Shown here in pieces: positions 21,641 through 33,300 of a DNA stretch of 64,000 nt. The first letter of the stretch is position 1; each line of letters opens with the position of its first letter. A program made the translations under genes and the position numbers. Source of the DNA: Chrysemys picta bellii (Eukaryota > Chordata > Testudines > Emydidae); NCBI RefSeq assembly GCF_011386835.1, contig NC_088791.1, positions 31,160,998 through 31,224,997 of the forward strand, given 5' to 3'. The notes under the pieces are model-generated. The model ran no database searches. It was not told the origin of the DNA and saw only the letters and a list, made by a program, of their open reading frames with translations.

Positions 21641-21721
21641 TTCATTACACCACAATCACACCAAAGATCCCCAGGCCCAGATGCCTCTCTCATACCCTCG
21701 GAGCGAAGGGAAACCTTAAGA

Positions 21722-22175
21722 GTGGCCGAAAAGAAGGTTATCGCGTGGAGGGACACTGGGGCACAAGTGTCGACTATCCACCAATCCCTAGTGGACCCCA
21801 AACTCATCAACCTGGAGGCTCCGGTGACAAGTCAACCCTTCATGTCACACTCTGTAACCTTGCCTACAGCCAAGTTACATGTCCAGTACAAGGGCTGGTC
21901 AGGAATGTGGACTTTTGCAGTCTATGACAATTATCCCATCCCTATGCTGCTGGGGGAAGACTTGGCCAACCATGTGAAGCTAGCCAAGAGGGTGGGAATA
22001 GTCATCCGCAGCCAGGCTAAGCAAGCTTTCACCCCCCCCATCCCTGTTCCTGAGCTGTCCACCAGGGCCCCGTCTGTGTTACCAGAGACCCAGACAAAGG
22101 TGGTGGAACCAGATCCCCTGCCAACGACTGCAACAACCGTAGTGGATCCAATCCCAGAGACCCAGCCAAAGCCAC
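21722..22175 (+). pseudogene. Gypsy aspartic protease fragment
   Basis: An open frame reads VIAWRDTGAQVSTIHQSLV; the DTGA box is the retroviral-type aspartic protease active site. IPMLLGEDL further on matches the conserved C-terminal ILGxD block. The frame continues through a Pro/Thr-rich segment and then runs into the 3' LTR remnant at 22176, so its stop near 22285 lies in LTR sequence. The downstream RT is deleted. Confidence 0.8.
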
Positions 22176-22287
22176 ATTGGAAGTGGTGGCAGCGGACCAA
22201 ATCTAAGCTGGTAGTTAAGCTTAGAAGTTTTCATGCAGGCATCCACATCTGTACCCTAAAGTTCAGAGTATGGAAGGAGCCTTGACA
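22176..22287 (+). repeat. Gypsy 3' LTR remnant (112 bp)
   Basis: Aligns without gaps to 20223-20334 of the 5' LTR (attgg, then aagctggtagttaagcttag, then gttttcatgcagg), ending TTGACA and followed by the target duplication GGAGC. The deletion joined protease to LTR at a short attgg match. Confidence 0.85.
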
Positions 22288-22410
22288 GGAGCCATCCCCA
22301 TTGTTCCAGGAGGGGATGAGGGACTGGAGCCAAACTGAGCTTCTGAGTGTTCCCCCCCACCCTCCTTTCCCCCTCCTTCCTCAGCTGTTTTCGCTGGTGG
22401 CGAGAGAGAG

Positions 22411-22441
22411 TGTGTGTGTGTGGGGGTGTGTGTGTGTGTGT
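22411..22441 (+). repeat. (GT)n microsatellite
   Basis: Interrupted GT repeat (tgtgtgtgtgtgggggtgtg...). It generates spurious Thr/His frames on the minus strand. Confidence 0.9.
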
Positions 22442-23607
22442 AAGAGCTTTCTGTAGCAGCTCCGATTGGTTGTTCTGCCCCATGAAGTGGACAGGTGGGG
22501 CAGGCAGCCAATCGGAGGACTTTTTTTTTCTCCTGAGGCAGCACTCAAATATGTCAGATGACTGGAGTGTCTTGCTTCATTATAAGACTTGCTACAGCCC
22601 TGGCGAAATCCAGACACTTGTGGATAAACTGGCTCATCTCTTGGCATTGATTTTGCAATTATTTCTTTTTTTGTCTACAGTATTTCATCTATTTTTTTAT
22701 GGGTATAAAATGTGAGCATAGGCATAGTCTTACAAATGTTGGAGGAGCAAGAAGTAAAAATATTTTTCTTTCTATTATTGATTTGCATTATCATAATGCC
22801 TAGCCTAGGAGCCCTCTGTATTTGTGAAGTGCCTAGTAAAACAGGGTCTTGGTCCATGACAACTATTCAGTGTCAAATAATTAAGGAAAGGACCAGAGTT
22901 TCTGTGAACCTAATAGAGCACAGTATATCTGTGGATTTCTAATCCATGGAGACTCTGGAAGTCTGCAGGTGCTGGCAGGGGGATCTATTCAGGAAGCACC
23001 AAAACAATTGTGCTTTTAACTTTAGATACTGACTTCCATAGTTTTAAATACTTGGGGTTTTTTAGTGATGTGTTTTAATGTTTGTGTTGGGATTAAATGT
23101 GATCTATAAGTAACTTATAAATGGATGGATTTGTTTAGTTGTGATGTTACATATATTAAGAAGAACTTATTTGTGGTGCATTTCCATTTGTGAGATATGG
23201 TGCATCTGGTGTATAGCTGATGAACTGCATTGAAAAGTCATGTCTAGCGAGGTACGGGGGCAGGAGGTGAGGATGACATCGTTGACCTACTCTACATAAG
23301 GGAGTGCACCACCTCAACAGCCTCAGTTCCTTTGCTACTGTCACAGAGAGCAAATGGAACTCACCTTTTTTACCTCAGGCTAGCTCTTCCCTTAATCTGA
23401 TTTTAATACTTTCTTGTAAACGTGAGTTGAGTAATATAGGATAGTTTAGTATAGAGCCTTCCCTTGTCCTGGGAGCCATTGACCGCTCACCAAGACTTCA
23501 TGGGGCCCAGAGCTTTATGAGGGTTTCAACAGGTACACCTCCCTCAGGGTTCCATGTTATTCCCACTGCCTTCAGCGAGAGAGTGTCTTTCTTATGGCAG
23601 CTGGATG

Positions 23608-23941
23608 CATAGGCCCTGACTCCGTGGGTGCTCTGGGGCTAAAGCACCCACAGGAAAAAATGGTAGCCCCCCTATCAGAACCTCCCGCTCTCCCCAACTC
23701 CTCCTGCCCCCCAGTAGGCCCTGCCGATCAGTGCGTCCCTCTCCCTCCCAGCGCCTACCACGGATCAGCTGTTTCACGGCATCAGGAGCTGCTGAGGGGG
23801 AGGAGCGAGGGCACAGCATGCTAGGGGAAGGGGGCGGAGCAGGGGTGGGGGCTTGGGGGAAGGGGTGAAGTGGGGGTGGGGCCTGGGCAGAGCCGGGGGG
23901 GGGGGAACACCCCCCAGCAGCTTAGAAACTTGATGCCTATG
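23608..23941. mobile_element. Non-autonomous hAT element with perfect 8-bp TSD
   Basis: Left end CATAGGCCCTGACTCCGTGG, right end ACTTGATGCCTATG (CATAGGC/GCCTATG inverted), flanked by GCTGGATG at 23600-23607 and 23942-23949. 334 bp, GC-rich on the right, non-coding. Confidence 0.9.
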
Positions 23942-23949
23942 GCTGGATG

Positions 23950-24705
23950 TCAATTCCCGGGTACTGCCAGCCCTTCAGTCATAAGCACTCTCCTCTGAAT
24001 TTACGCCAGGCCTCAGTTTGCCTTGCAAGTTAACACTAAGTGCACCCAGTTCCGAAGTTCCCCATAAGTGTCCCTCTGTAGTATCTAGCCGTGATCCACT
24101 GGACACTCACAGAAATTACCAGATAAGCCGTCCCCAAAGGAACACAAGCTTGTTCGATTCAGCTGAGTATAATCTCCAATATAACAACGCAGCACTGTAA
24201 TCTGTTTATAATGAAAACAAATATAAAGTATCAGAGGAGTAGCCCTGTTAGTCTGAATCCACAAAAACAATGAGGAGTCCGGTGGTACCTTAAAGGCTGG
24301 CAGTATATTTATGCCAATATCTGTAATTTTCACTCCATGCATCTGAAGAAGTGGGTTTTTACCCATGAAAGCTTATGCCCAAATAAACAAATATAAAGTT
24401 ATTAATAGATTAAGATGTATGATATCGTAAGCAAGGACAGTCAGAACACCAGGTTACAAATAAAACAAAAGGTATAACCTGCTTCTTATAGTCTAAACTT
24501 AACTTTAACAGGCTAAGCCCTTGTCTAAAGACGTCTGTCTTGCCCAAACGTGCTTTCAGACAAACCCTCGTTGAGATCCCATTTTCATGAATGTAATTGT
24601 ACTGTCCAGTTAGTCCCCAGATGCAGGATAAAACAGGGGTCCTTTTGCCTTTCTATTATACCCCAGAGTTGATTGTCTTTGCACCTCAGATAGGTGCTTT
24701 GTCTG
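23950..24705 (-). mobile_element. Possible antisense LTR-like sequence, split by a SINE
   Basis: The stretch shares short motifs (gacactcacagaaat; tttataat...aaaac) and layout with 62640-62900. Both read like minus-strand LTR sequence, but no ends are defined. Weak call. Confidence 0.3.
24230..24384. mobile_element. SINE-like element with 15-bp TSD and inverted second half
   Basis: Flanked by AAACAAATATAAAGT at 24215-24229 and 24385-24399, an exact 15-bp duplication typical of LINE-driven insertion. The first half (tcagaggagtagccctgtta...) matches the head of a SINE seen in reverse at 41.4 kb. The second half (catctgaagaagtgggtttt...gaaagcttatgc) is in the opposite orientation, so the copy is internally inverted. 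Confidence 0.75.
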
Positions 24706-24903
24706 GCAGAAAACAGGGTGGATTGATTTAAATCAAGGTGATTTTAATCCTGATTCAAATCACCAAGTGGAAATCCTCTATTTCAGCAGTCTGCAAACTT
24801 TTGAGGGTTGGGCCCTGCCTTACCCCTGTCGTGTCCCCACCTCCCGAGCTGGGGCAAGAGGCAGGGCCACGGCTTGGGGGGAGAGGGAGGGATGCGGACC
24901 GGG

Positions 24904-25305
24904 CAGGGCTGTCCCTAGCTATTCTGGGGCCCTACAACCCCCCCCCCCTCCGCAGGAGGGGTGTGTGGGGCCCCAGGCCTCCGCAGGGGTGGGTGGGACT
25001 GGCCCCAGGCCTCTGCGGGGTGGGGGGCGGGGCTGGCTTGGGGGGTGGGGGGAACCAGCACTTACCTGCGGTGCGACTGGGGCCAGGTCGCTGCATTTCC
25101 CACCGCTGGTGAGTGAAGGCCTGAACCTGCTGCACTCCTCAGTGGAATGGGAGCGGGGCTGGGCTGGAGCAGAGCAGGGGAGGGAAGAGGCGGGGCAGGG
25201 GCCGGAGCAGCACACAGCTGCGCAGGGCACCAGGAAATTTGGTGCCCCAAATTTCCTGGTGCCCTATGCAGCTGCGTACTCTGTGTATGAGTAAGTATGG
25301 ACCGG
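24904..25305. mobile_element. Palindromic non-autonomous element inside the hAT copy
   Basis: Begins CAGGGCTGTCCCTAGC and ends around gtaagtatggaccggg, a decayed complement. A central near-perfect palindrome (25215-25274) lies near the right side. The interior is G-rich. Boundaries are approximate. Confidence 0.45.
25215..25274. repeat. Near-perfect palindrome, 28-bp arms
   Basis: CAGCTGCGCAGGGCACCAGG plus AAATTTGG (25215-25242) is mirrored at 25247-25274 with two mismatches and a 4-bp spacer. It would form a strong hairpin or cruciform. Confidence 0.85.
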
Positions 25306-25879
25306 GGTAAGGAGGCTGAGGCTGGGGCAGCAGCTGGAGGCGGGAGTGGAGCTGCAGCCGGGCTGCGGTGAGGATTGGCGGCCGGGCCTACGGCCAGGTC
25401 CGGCTCTGCTCCTGGCTTTGCCCCTGCCTCGTCCTTGGACTGGGAATGGAGCTGAGGCTGAAGGCTAGCACGGGACTGGGAGTGGAATGGTGCAGAGGCT
25501 GGGGACAGGGCTGGGAGCTGAGGCCAAGGAGGGGCTGGGTGGTGCTCCCTCCCTGCTCCTGTGAGGCTGGCCTGGGCCCCACCATGTCCCCCTGGACATT
25601 CCTCCACACCCTCCTAGGGGGGCCTGCCCCACACTTTGTTCTATTTAAATCATTGATTTTTAATCAGTTATTTTCTAAAGAAAGGTGTTTTCTTCTCAGT
25701 TGATATAACCATTAAAACAGCTTTAATGGTTGCAGCTAAATAGAACTTTTATACTAGATTTGGTATATCTTTTTGCCATCTAGGAGAGCACACTATAACA
25801 ATATACATTCATTTAAGTAATTTATTTAGCTTAATTTCAGATTCTTTTAATTGTACCTTTTTAAGCATGTTGGAAAATA

Positions 25880-27206
25880 CAGTAACTCCTCAGTTAAAGT
25901 CATCCCGGTTAACGTTTCGTTGTTACATTGCTGATCAATTAGAGAACATGCTCGTTTAATTTGCGCAATGCTCCCTTATAACCTTGTTTGGCAGCCACCT
26001 GCTTTGTCCAGTGCTTGCAGGAAGAGCAGCCTGTTGGAGCTAGCTGGTGGGGGCTTTGAACCAGGGTGGACCAGCAGCCCCCCTATCCGCTCCCCTAAGT
26101 TCCCTGTGCGGCAGCTGCCCAGCAGGCTACCAATTGCCTACAGTTCAGCTGTCCCTCCCCCCACTGCCATGTGCTGCTCCTGCCCTCTGCCTTGGAGCTG
26201 CTCCCGGGAGCCTCCTGCTTGCTGTGTGGGGGGGCTGGGGGAAGAGAGGAGCTAATGTCAGGGTGTCCCCCTGCCCCCCCGCTTACTCCTTCTCCATATA
26301 GATCAGGGTGGGGACATGACAGGGCTCAGGACGGAGGGAGCTTGCTTAGTGCAGCTGCTGTCTCAACTTCCTGATCTACTTAAAAAGGCAATGTACTTAG
26401 AGTGGTGTCAGCGTACTTGAAGGGGCAATGTGCATCTCCCTCTCACTCAAACAGGGTGTGTTTCTCGCTCTGCCGTGCTGTCTCCCCTCCCTCCATTCGT
26501 CCTGCCTTGTAGACATACCCGTAGCCTCACACTCTACGCTACCTGCCAGATCGGCGGGCAGCCATTGGTCGAGCAGGTTTCGATTTATCGCATCTAGTCT
26601 AGACGTGATAAATTGACCCTCCCCCCCTGAGTGCTCTCCTGTCAACTCCTGTACTCCACCACCGCGAGAGGCACAGGCATAGTTGATGGGGGAGTGGCAG
26701 CAGTCGACTCACTGCAGTGAAGACACCGCGGTGAGTAGGTCTAAGTACGTCAACTTCAGCTACATTATTCACGTAGCTGAAGTTGCATAACTTAGATCAA
26801 TTTCTCTCCTCTTTCCCCTCCCCCCCCCCCCATGTAGACCAGGCCTAGATTAACAACAATGTGTTAAACAATGTGTTAACCCTTGAGGGCTCAGCCGAGT
26901 GCTAGTTCATCATTTAGCAGTAAGGCATTCCCTGGGAAACACCCCACTCTCTTCCATCCTCTGACTCCACCACCTCAAACAAGCTTCACAATCATCCTTG
27001 CTGTGTACAGTATTAAATTGTTTAAAACATATACTGTGTGTGTATACCTATCTATATCTATAGGTCTGATGAAAAAAATTTGCCTGGAACCTAACCCCCC
27101 CGTAATTACACTAATTCTTCTGGGGAAATGGGATTCACTTAACATCGTTTTGCTTAAAGTCACATTTTTCAGGAACATAACTACAGTGTTAAGCGAGGAG
27201 TTACTG
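25880..27206. mobile_element. Tc1/mariner-type non-autonomous element
   Basis: Ends CAGTAACTCCTCAGTTAAAG and AAGCGAGGAGTTACTG are inverted and flanked by TA (25878-25879 and 27207-27208). 1,327 bp. It interrupts the hAT copy exactly where that copy loses homology with 60.3 kb. A TIR element near 26502-26849 is nested inside. No transposase recognised. Confidence 0.85.
26502..26849. mobile_element. TIR element (MITE) nested in the mariner element
   Basis: Left end near GCCTTGTAGACATACCC, right end CATGTAGACCAGGCCTAG. The interior contains cacgtagctgaag and ctccaccaccgcgagaggca, typical of the same group as 17826-18073. Boundaries are approximate. Confidence 0.55.
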
Positions 27207-28284
27207 TATGTTGCTTATTTACTAGATAATTCACTTTTTGCTCATGCTTTGTGTCCAGCTATATTAGGATGGTAACTTAAACACACAACAGCATATAAAA
27301 TTTATTTATTAAACAAAACAACCTTAAATGTTTTAGATACATGGGCTGGAGAGTAAGTTTCTATGATGGGTGGAATCGTAAATACTCATTATTTGAGAAC
27401 TGGGCAAATTAGAGCTCAGGTAGGGAGTAGCTATACAATAGCCGTATGAGACCACCTTGGTGGGCTCTGTGGATGAATCTGATGAGCTGCATGATGATGT
27501 CTTCTGGAGTCAGCGGCCAGATCTCAATGCCTGTGGTAACTTTGCCAGTCTCCTGTACCCAGTAGAACAGGCCTTGGGTCTCCCCAGGATCAAAGCTTTA
27601 ATACAGTACATGACCTATTGTGCCATATTTATAAAGCTTAACCTCAAAAAGTTAGATTCTCACCTCCCTGATTTCTTTAACAGATTAGAAAGAAAAGCAG
27701 CTTTTAACTCAGTTTTTGGTAGAGGCTCATGGATTCAACATATTTTATATGTAAATGTTTTAAGACATTAATAAGTTTAAACCTTAACATATTTTATATT
27801 GCATTCAGATTTCATTTTAAACAGGTTTTTTAAAAAGGGAAAAAAAATAAATTTATACTAAATTTTTCAAAAAAAATAAATAAAAAAAATCTTTAAATCA
27901 TCCATCTAGCAGAGAACTTGTCAGTCAACTCTGCCAGGTTACATAGTTTTAAAGCATATTTTTAGTAGGAATACACCACTCCTCACACACCATCCATAAA
28001 CATCTCACAGTGATTATGGTGACCAGTGTGTCACTGGCTTTCATTTGATACCTTACAATACAGTACATGATTGCTGTAACGTCCTTCATTATTGCGAACC
28101 TTCAGCTATAACAACCCTAGTCCCTGGATCCCAACTACAGTACAGTACTCAGGGCCATAATCAGGACATGGCAAGCGGGGCAGCTGCCAAGGATGCAAAG
28201 CTGAGGGTGTGGAAAAATGAGTCAGAAAAATGAGGGGGGGAAAAGCGGTAGGGGTAGAGCCCTGCAGTGGGGCAATACCATGCA

Positions 28285-29349
28285 CAGGGACGGATTAACC
28301 TGTTATGGGCCTGGCGCCAGACATATTTGTGGGCCCCCATGGAGGCAATGGAGCATGGCGTGGGGAGGTCAGTCCCCAGAGCGAGGGGCCAGCCAGAGGC
28401 AATGCGGCCTGGCATGGTAGGGGCGGCCCCGCTCTGCCCAGTGCCAAGGCACTATTTACAAACTGGCAGTTGCCAAATGCACAGTGGCCTGCCTGGCCCT
28501 GTGCTGCCAGCATGCCCCTTCCCCTCGGGGGCAGGCCCATGCCACACCACACAGCTCCCCCCCTCCCACTTAACACCCCCCGACTCCCTGTGGCCAGAGC
28601 CCCCCCCAACCCACTATGTCCAACACCCCCCCAGACCTACCCACAAATGCACAGCGCCCTGCACAATACCACCCCTGCCCACAGCCCCACCACAATTGCC
28701 CAGGTTCCACCCACAGAACCCCCCCATTGCCTAGTGACCCAACACACACATCTTCCCTGCCCCTTCACAGCCCTGCCCTGACCCCCAAGAGACCCACTCC
28801 TCCACACCCTGCCTCTTGGCCGCACTCACCAGCCTGCTGGGAGGTGACTGCTGGGCTGAGCCGGCAGCACAGCCAGGGCTGGTCCCAGGGCGGGGAATTG
28901 TTCCGGCCCCTTGGGAGTGGCGTGATCAACCAGACCAGATCCTGCCCCGGCCAGGCTCCCTCAAGACGCGCTTGTCTGGAGGGGCCCAGCCAAGCCCCCC
29001 ACAGTGTCTTCTTGCCCCACCTCCGCCACCTGACCTGAGACTGGCCAGGCTTCTGCACCAGTCCCAGGTGGCTCAGCTCCGGGGAGACAGGCGGGGCCCC
29101 ACAGGTGGTAGAAAGCAGAGACTGCCCAAAGCCGGAGGTGCACTGGGGTCCAGCCAGGGGGCTGAGAGGAGCAGGGGGTGGGGCCAGGAGGCAGAGGAGA
29201 GCCCTCTGCCAGTTGGCGGGCAGGTCGAGAGGAGCAAGTTGTGGGTGGGGGGAGCCAGCAGGGTCTCAGGGCGCAGTGCAAGTGGAGCAGGCCGGGTCCC
29301 CTTCTGAGCATAGGCCCGGCTCCATGGAGCCATTGTAAACCCGTCACTG
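28285..29349. mobile_element. DNA-transposon-like element, C-rich interior
   Basis: Left end CAGGGACGGATTAACC, right end GTAAACCCGTCACTG (complement CAGTGACGGGTTTAC), a matching inverted pair of hAT type. About 1.07 kb. The interior encodes only Pro/His-rich frames on both strands from C-rich sequence. I could not match the flanking 8-mers. Confidence 0.55.
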
Positions 29350-30970
29350 GCTACCTTTACCTCCTCGCTGCTGCTGATGGGCTGCTGCCTTTAGAGCTGG
29401 GTGGCCAGAGAGCAGCAGCTGCAAAAGTAAGGTGGCATGATAATGGTATTGCCATAGAAACTGGCAAATTGATGAATTTGTTTAGAACTGAGACTTAAAT
29501 CAATGTTTGGAGTTTATTTTTTTTAATTGAAACAAAACTGAAAATTTGTGCATCTAAATTTTTATATTCGACTGTTCTGTTTCAATTTGAGATTTGTGTT
29601 ATTTTGTATTGTTCTTCAATGAATTAACACAGAATACAGGAGGCATGTAGTATTATTTTATTAATAATTAATTAATTTAGCTAACACCTTTTATCCAAGG
29701 TGACTTCATTAACTTACTCTAGCAGTTTATCATTTTGTTTTGATTGTTCATTTGCTATAACAAACAAAAGGCTTGGATCCCAACAGTATTGTCGTAGTAC
29801 GCTATTTGTGTAAAAATATCATGAAAGCAATGTGTTAGGTGTAGTGAGATTGTGAGGCCTGATACGAGTTGCTGATCCAAAATAATAAACTCTTTGCCAG
29901 CTGGCACCTCTGTCATGCGCCTTCTGCCTGGCAATCATACTGGACAGTAGTGCCCATATGCAGTGACCTTTTGTGCGGGTGGGACTTGCACAGTAACCGA
30001 GCATATGCCTTTCCCTTCCACCACAGGGAGTGAAGGTGTGGAGAGATATTTGGGATTCCAGGCTCATCTAGTTTCTCAGTGCCTACAGCTTGATACTCCA
30101 GTGGGCCCACTGAGGGTTCTGAAACCAACCACTGTGCTGTGATCCTTTGATACAGGGCCCGAGATGGGATTTTGCTGTTTGAACCTCAGTGCTGTGTTCT
30201 ATCACTGGCTCAAAATGGTAATGTCCTGTGTCTTGTACTGGGAGTGAATTCTTCACCTTGCTACTCCCACCAACATCCATTCTAGCACCATCAACTCCCT
30301 TCAGCATGTATGCCCTCACCAGCATCTATTCTTCACTTGATGCTGATGCAACCTTACCACCACCAGATCACTCAGATCTGCATGTAGATCTGCTTATATA
30401 TGCGGACTGGAGCAAGACTCTTTCTGAGGAACCATACAAGTCCCCTTTGGAGGAGCATACAGATTGATGCTTCATCTACTTCCCCTCCAGATGAACAGAG
30501 ACAGTTTCTTTAGCTACTGGGGAAAATGACAAGTACTTTCGAGCTGCAAATAGGCATTATTGCACTGCAACATATCTCCACTTCTACAATGATCAAGGTC
30601 CATGGGTCTGACACATGCCTATCACAATATGTGGTGTATCTCATCCAGTGCACTAAATGCCCCAGTATGGCTGAAACCACACACCCTACTTTCTCAAATG
30701 AACCCACAAAGGAAAATGATAAAAATCAAACACCACATCTCCTGTGGGTGAACACTTTTCACAAAGTGATCACTATGTCTGATCTCTGTCCTCATCCTCA
30801 AAAGGAAACCCACATATCACTTTCAAAAGACAAGCCTGGGAGCTTAAATTCATAACTTTGGTAGACTTTAAAAATCATGGACTGAATAGACACCCTGGAT
30901 TTATGATTTATTGTTACAATTATCTCTAACCCACTAACTCCCCTCACCAGCTATTCCCCCTCTCCCTATG
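29350..30970. other. No feature identified
   Basis: Intronic sequence with small open frames (for example 30228-30467) that show no domain, and no repeat I can name. AT-rich runs at 29510-29700. Confidence 0.4.
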
Positions 30971-30974
30971 GGCA

Positions 30975-31509
30975 AAGTGCTGCCCATTTTAAAGTGCTGC
31001 ATTGGCGCGTAGCACTTTAATGAAGACTCTCTAAGCCGATGGGAGAGATTTCTCCTGTCAGTGTAGTTAATCCACTTCCCCAAGAGACCACGTAGCTATG
31101 TCAGTGGGAGAAGCATTTTGTCTACATGGGTGGGGTTAGGTCAGTGTAACTATGGCTATGTCTACACTAGCACTTTTGTCGGTTAGGGGTGTGGGGAAAA
31201 AAACCCCACACCCCTGACCGACCTAAGTTTCACCAACAAAAGTGCTGATGTGGACAGCACTATATCGACGGGAGATATTCTCATGCCAACATAGCCTCTG
31301 CTGTTCATTGGGGGTGATTTAATTATGCCAGCAGGACAGCTCTCTCCTGCTGGCATAGACTGGCTACATGGGAGACCTTACAACAGTACAGCTGTGCTGC
31401 TGTAAGATCCGTAATGTAGACGTAGCTTGTGTCTCTCAGGGGTGTGGATTTTTCACATCCTTGAGAGAAGTAGTTATAGTGAAGTTGGTCTGTAGTATAG
31501 ACCGGACCT
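30975..31509. mobile_element. TIR element hosting a second TIR element
   Basis: The right end TCTGTAGTATAGACCGGACC fits the group consensus; the left part (gcgtagcactttaatgaagact...cacttccccaagag) is recognisable element interior, but its left end is truncated or diverged. A second copy (31154-31434) is inserted into it, after which the outer element resumes at 'ctctcaggggtgtgg'. Confidence 0.55.
31154..31434. mobile_element. TIR element (Harbinger-like MITE), nested copy
   Basis: Left end GGCTATGTCTACACTAGCAC, right end GTAATGTAGACGTAGCTT. It holds a strong hairpin (ggggtgtgggg...ccccacacccc, 31187-31215). Non-coding. Confidence 0.75.
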
Positions 31510-31628
31510 AAGATTGGAGGGGTGTTAACGGGCCATTTAACACATATGGTGAGAGTCCATTTAAAGTGACGTACTTACACTAAACAATCTGTTCCACCTT
31601 GTATTTAGCTGTGACACTGGATAAGTTT

Positions 31629-31735
31629 CCCAGACCTGAAGAAGAGCTCTGTGAAGCTTGAAAGCTTGTCTCTCACCAACAGAGGTTGGTCCGGTAAAAG
31701 ATATTACCTCACCCCCTCTTGTCTCTCTATTTTAA
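31629..31735 (-). mobile_element. SINE-like repeat, second family
   Basis: 'cagacctgaagaagagctct ... gcttgaaagcttgtctctca ... ggtccggtaaaagatattac' is the reverse complement of the repeat at 50737-50870. A short interspersed repeat; source RNA not identified. Confidence 0.6.
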
Positions 31736-31794
31736 TATTAACATTTTAAAATGTTTAATCCGATGGCTAGCTGTCTAGCCTTCACAGCCAGTGT

Positions 31795-32905
31795 ACTACT
31801 GTAACATGCTGTACCTCAAAATTACACCCTGTAATCGCCATATTCACAATTTTTATATGGTATATTTTGTACAAAGTATGCCTTGTGAGGTATCATCTGA
31901 AAAGTCATAATTTGCTTAACATTGTTGTCCTGTTAAAACTTGTGCCTCAATACTGTATATGGAGTTATGAGATTTTGCTATAGGTTTGTTACTGAAACAT
32001 ATTGTGAGTCTGGGAAATGCCCACTGACTAGTACCTCAGAAGTAATAAAGGCCTTGACTGTCAACTCATGTACACAGAAGGTGCAAGCAAGAATTTGCAA
32101 TTCATATGAAGGACTGATTGCAGGGCCACATAAGCAATGGAACTGCCTAACCCCTTGACACAGCAAGGATTTTTCCAGCATGAGGAGTTGTGTGTTTTCC
32201 CTTTTTATACCCCAACACACAAATTACCTCACTCCTCTCTCATCTCAACACCTGGAAATAAGATTGTTTGAAAGACAAAGAGTAGCATTATTGAACTGTG
32301 GAAGAGAGTCTTAACTGGAAGGTTTTCTAGTTAGTATGAATTGTGAACTGCCTGCAGCATCTGGTGTGGTGAGAAAGTTGCTTGCTTCACATTTTACTTA
32401 GCTTGGTGAAATTTAGAAATTAGATTGCGATTTGTATCATTTTATTTCTTTTGTAACCAAATCTAACCTTTTATGCCTGTATCACTTTTATAATCACTTA
32501 AAAGCTATCTTTAGATAAAAGAACAGAACTAGATTATCTAAACTAGTATGTTTTGATTTGATGTGTGTGGGGAATCTCTATTCAGGTTAACAAAGGCTGT
32601 TACATATTCTTTACCCTTTGATGGAATGATGAACTAATTAATGAGCTTGCACTGCACAGTGAGGGAACTGGACAATACAAGGCACCTGTTTCTGGGGTAC
32701 AGTGCTGCGACTGAGGGATATGGAGGTGTTCCCCTGTATTTGTTCATGAGTGGCTGGGAGAGAATCCATGTAACTTTGCTGGGTGTGCCTTTATATGCTA
32801 ATGGCTGTGTGAGCAGGGCCTGGAGAGGCTGTTTTTCACCAGCAGAGCAGTGTAAGAGGAAACCCTAGTCTGGAGAAATAAAAGGTCACAGCTTTTCAAA
32901 AGTCC
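31795..32905 (+). mobile_element. LTR-like sequence of an endogenous retroelement
   Basis: About 1.1 kb with the general composition of a long terminal repeat: an AT-rich middle, 'ccctttttatacccc' as a possible TATA region near 32200, and ctgagagataaaa-like and aataaaagg motifs near 32877. No coding sequence adjoins it, so it would be a solo LTR. The exact ends and a target duplication are not defined. Confidence 0.45.
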
Positions 32906-32917
32906 TTGTACCTGGGG

Positions 32918-33300
32918 CAGTGATTCTCAACCAGGAGTCTGGGGCCCCCTGAGGGGCCATGAGCAGGTTTCATGGGGGCTGCCAAGCAAGGCCAGCATTA
33001 GACTCGCTGGGGCTCAAGGCACAAAGCTGAAGTCCCAGCGCATGAGGCTGAAGTCTGGGGTCCTGAGCCCTACCACCCAGGGCTGAAGCGAAAGCCTAAG
33101 CAATGTAGCTTTGTGGGGGGCCCTGTGGCATGAGGCCCCAGGCAGTTGCCCTGCTTGCTACCGTCTAATGCCGGCCCCGGCTTTGATATGCAGAAAATCA
33201 GTTATTGTGGCACAGGTGGGCCGTGGAGGTTTTTATAGCATGAGGTTTTTTTGGGGGGGGTGCGGGGGGAGACTCCGAAAGGAAAAGGTTGAGACCTCTG
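32918..33300. mobile_element. Non-autonomous hAT element
   Basis: Left end CAGTGATTCTCAACCAGG, right end AAAAGGTTGAGACCTCTG, flanked by ACCTGGGG (32910-32917) and CCCTGGGG (33301-33308), a 7/8 target duplication. The interior repeats 'ggctgaagtc'-type units as in the hAT copy at 40978-42122. Confidence 0.85.

Larger units (their letters stand above)
19574..22287 (+). mobile_element. Gypsy LTR retrotransposon (SCAN-related Gag), internally deleted
   Basis: Bounded by TGTCAG...TTGACA ends and an exact 5-bp target duplication GGAGC (19569-19573 and 22288-22292). Order: complete 5' LTR, primer-binding region, broken gag, broken nucleocapsid, aspartic protease, then directly the last 112 bp of the 3' LTR. 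RT, RNase H and integrase are gone. The Gag resembles the Gmr1-like Gypsy family from which the vertebrate SCAN domain is thought to derive. Confidence 0.85.
24714..27908. mobile_element. Old hAT element with nested insertions
   Basis: Left end CAGGGTGGATTGATTTAAAT; decayed right end aaatcatccatcta. Near-identical 8-mers flank it: GCAGAAAA (24706-24713) and GCAGAGAA (27909-27916). Segments 25650-25879 and 27207-27370 are homologous to 60125-60480, showing that the 1.3 kb between them is a later insertion. A related copy with the CAGGGTGGAT-type end is at 35679-37396. No transposase frame is intact. Confidence 0.6.

Noticed and set aside
27457..27771. 104-codon plus-strand frame in the old hAT copy
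   Set aside because: No recognisable domain, no splice or start context. It lies inside a transposon fossil and may be a chance frame.
28267..29347. Several Pro/His-rich frames of 100-160 codons on both strands
   Set aside because: Produced by C-rich sequence inside a DNA-transposon-like element; frames exist on both strands and show no domain.
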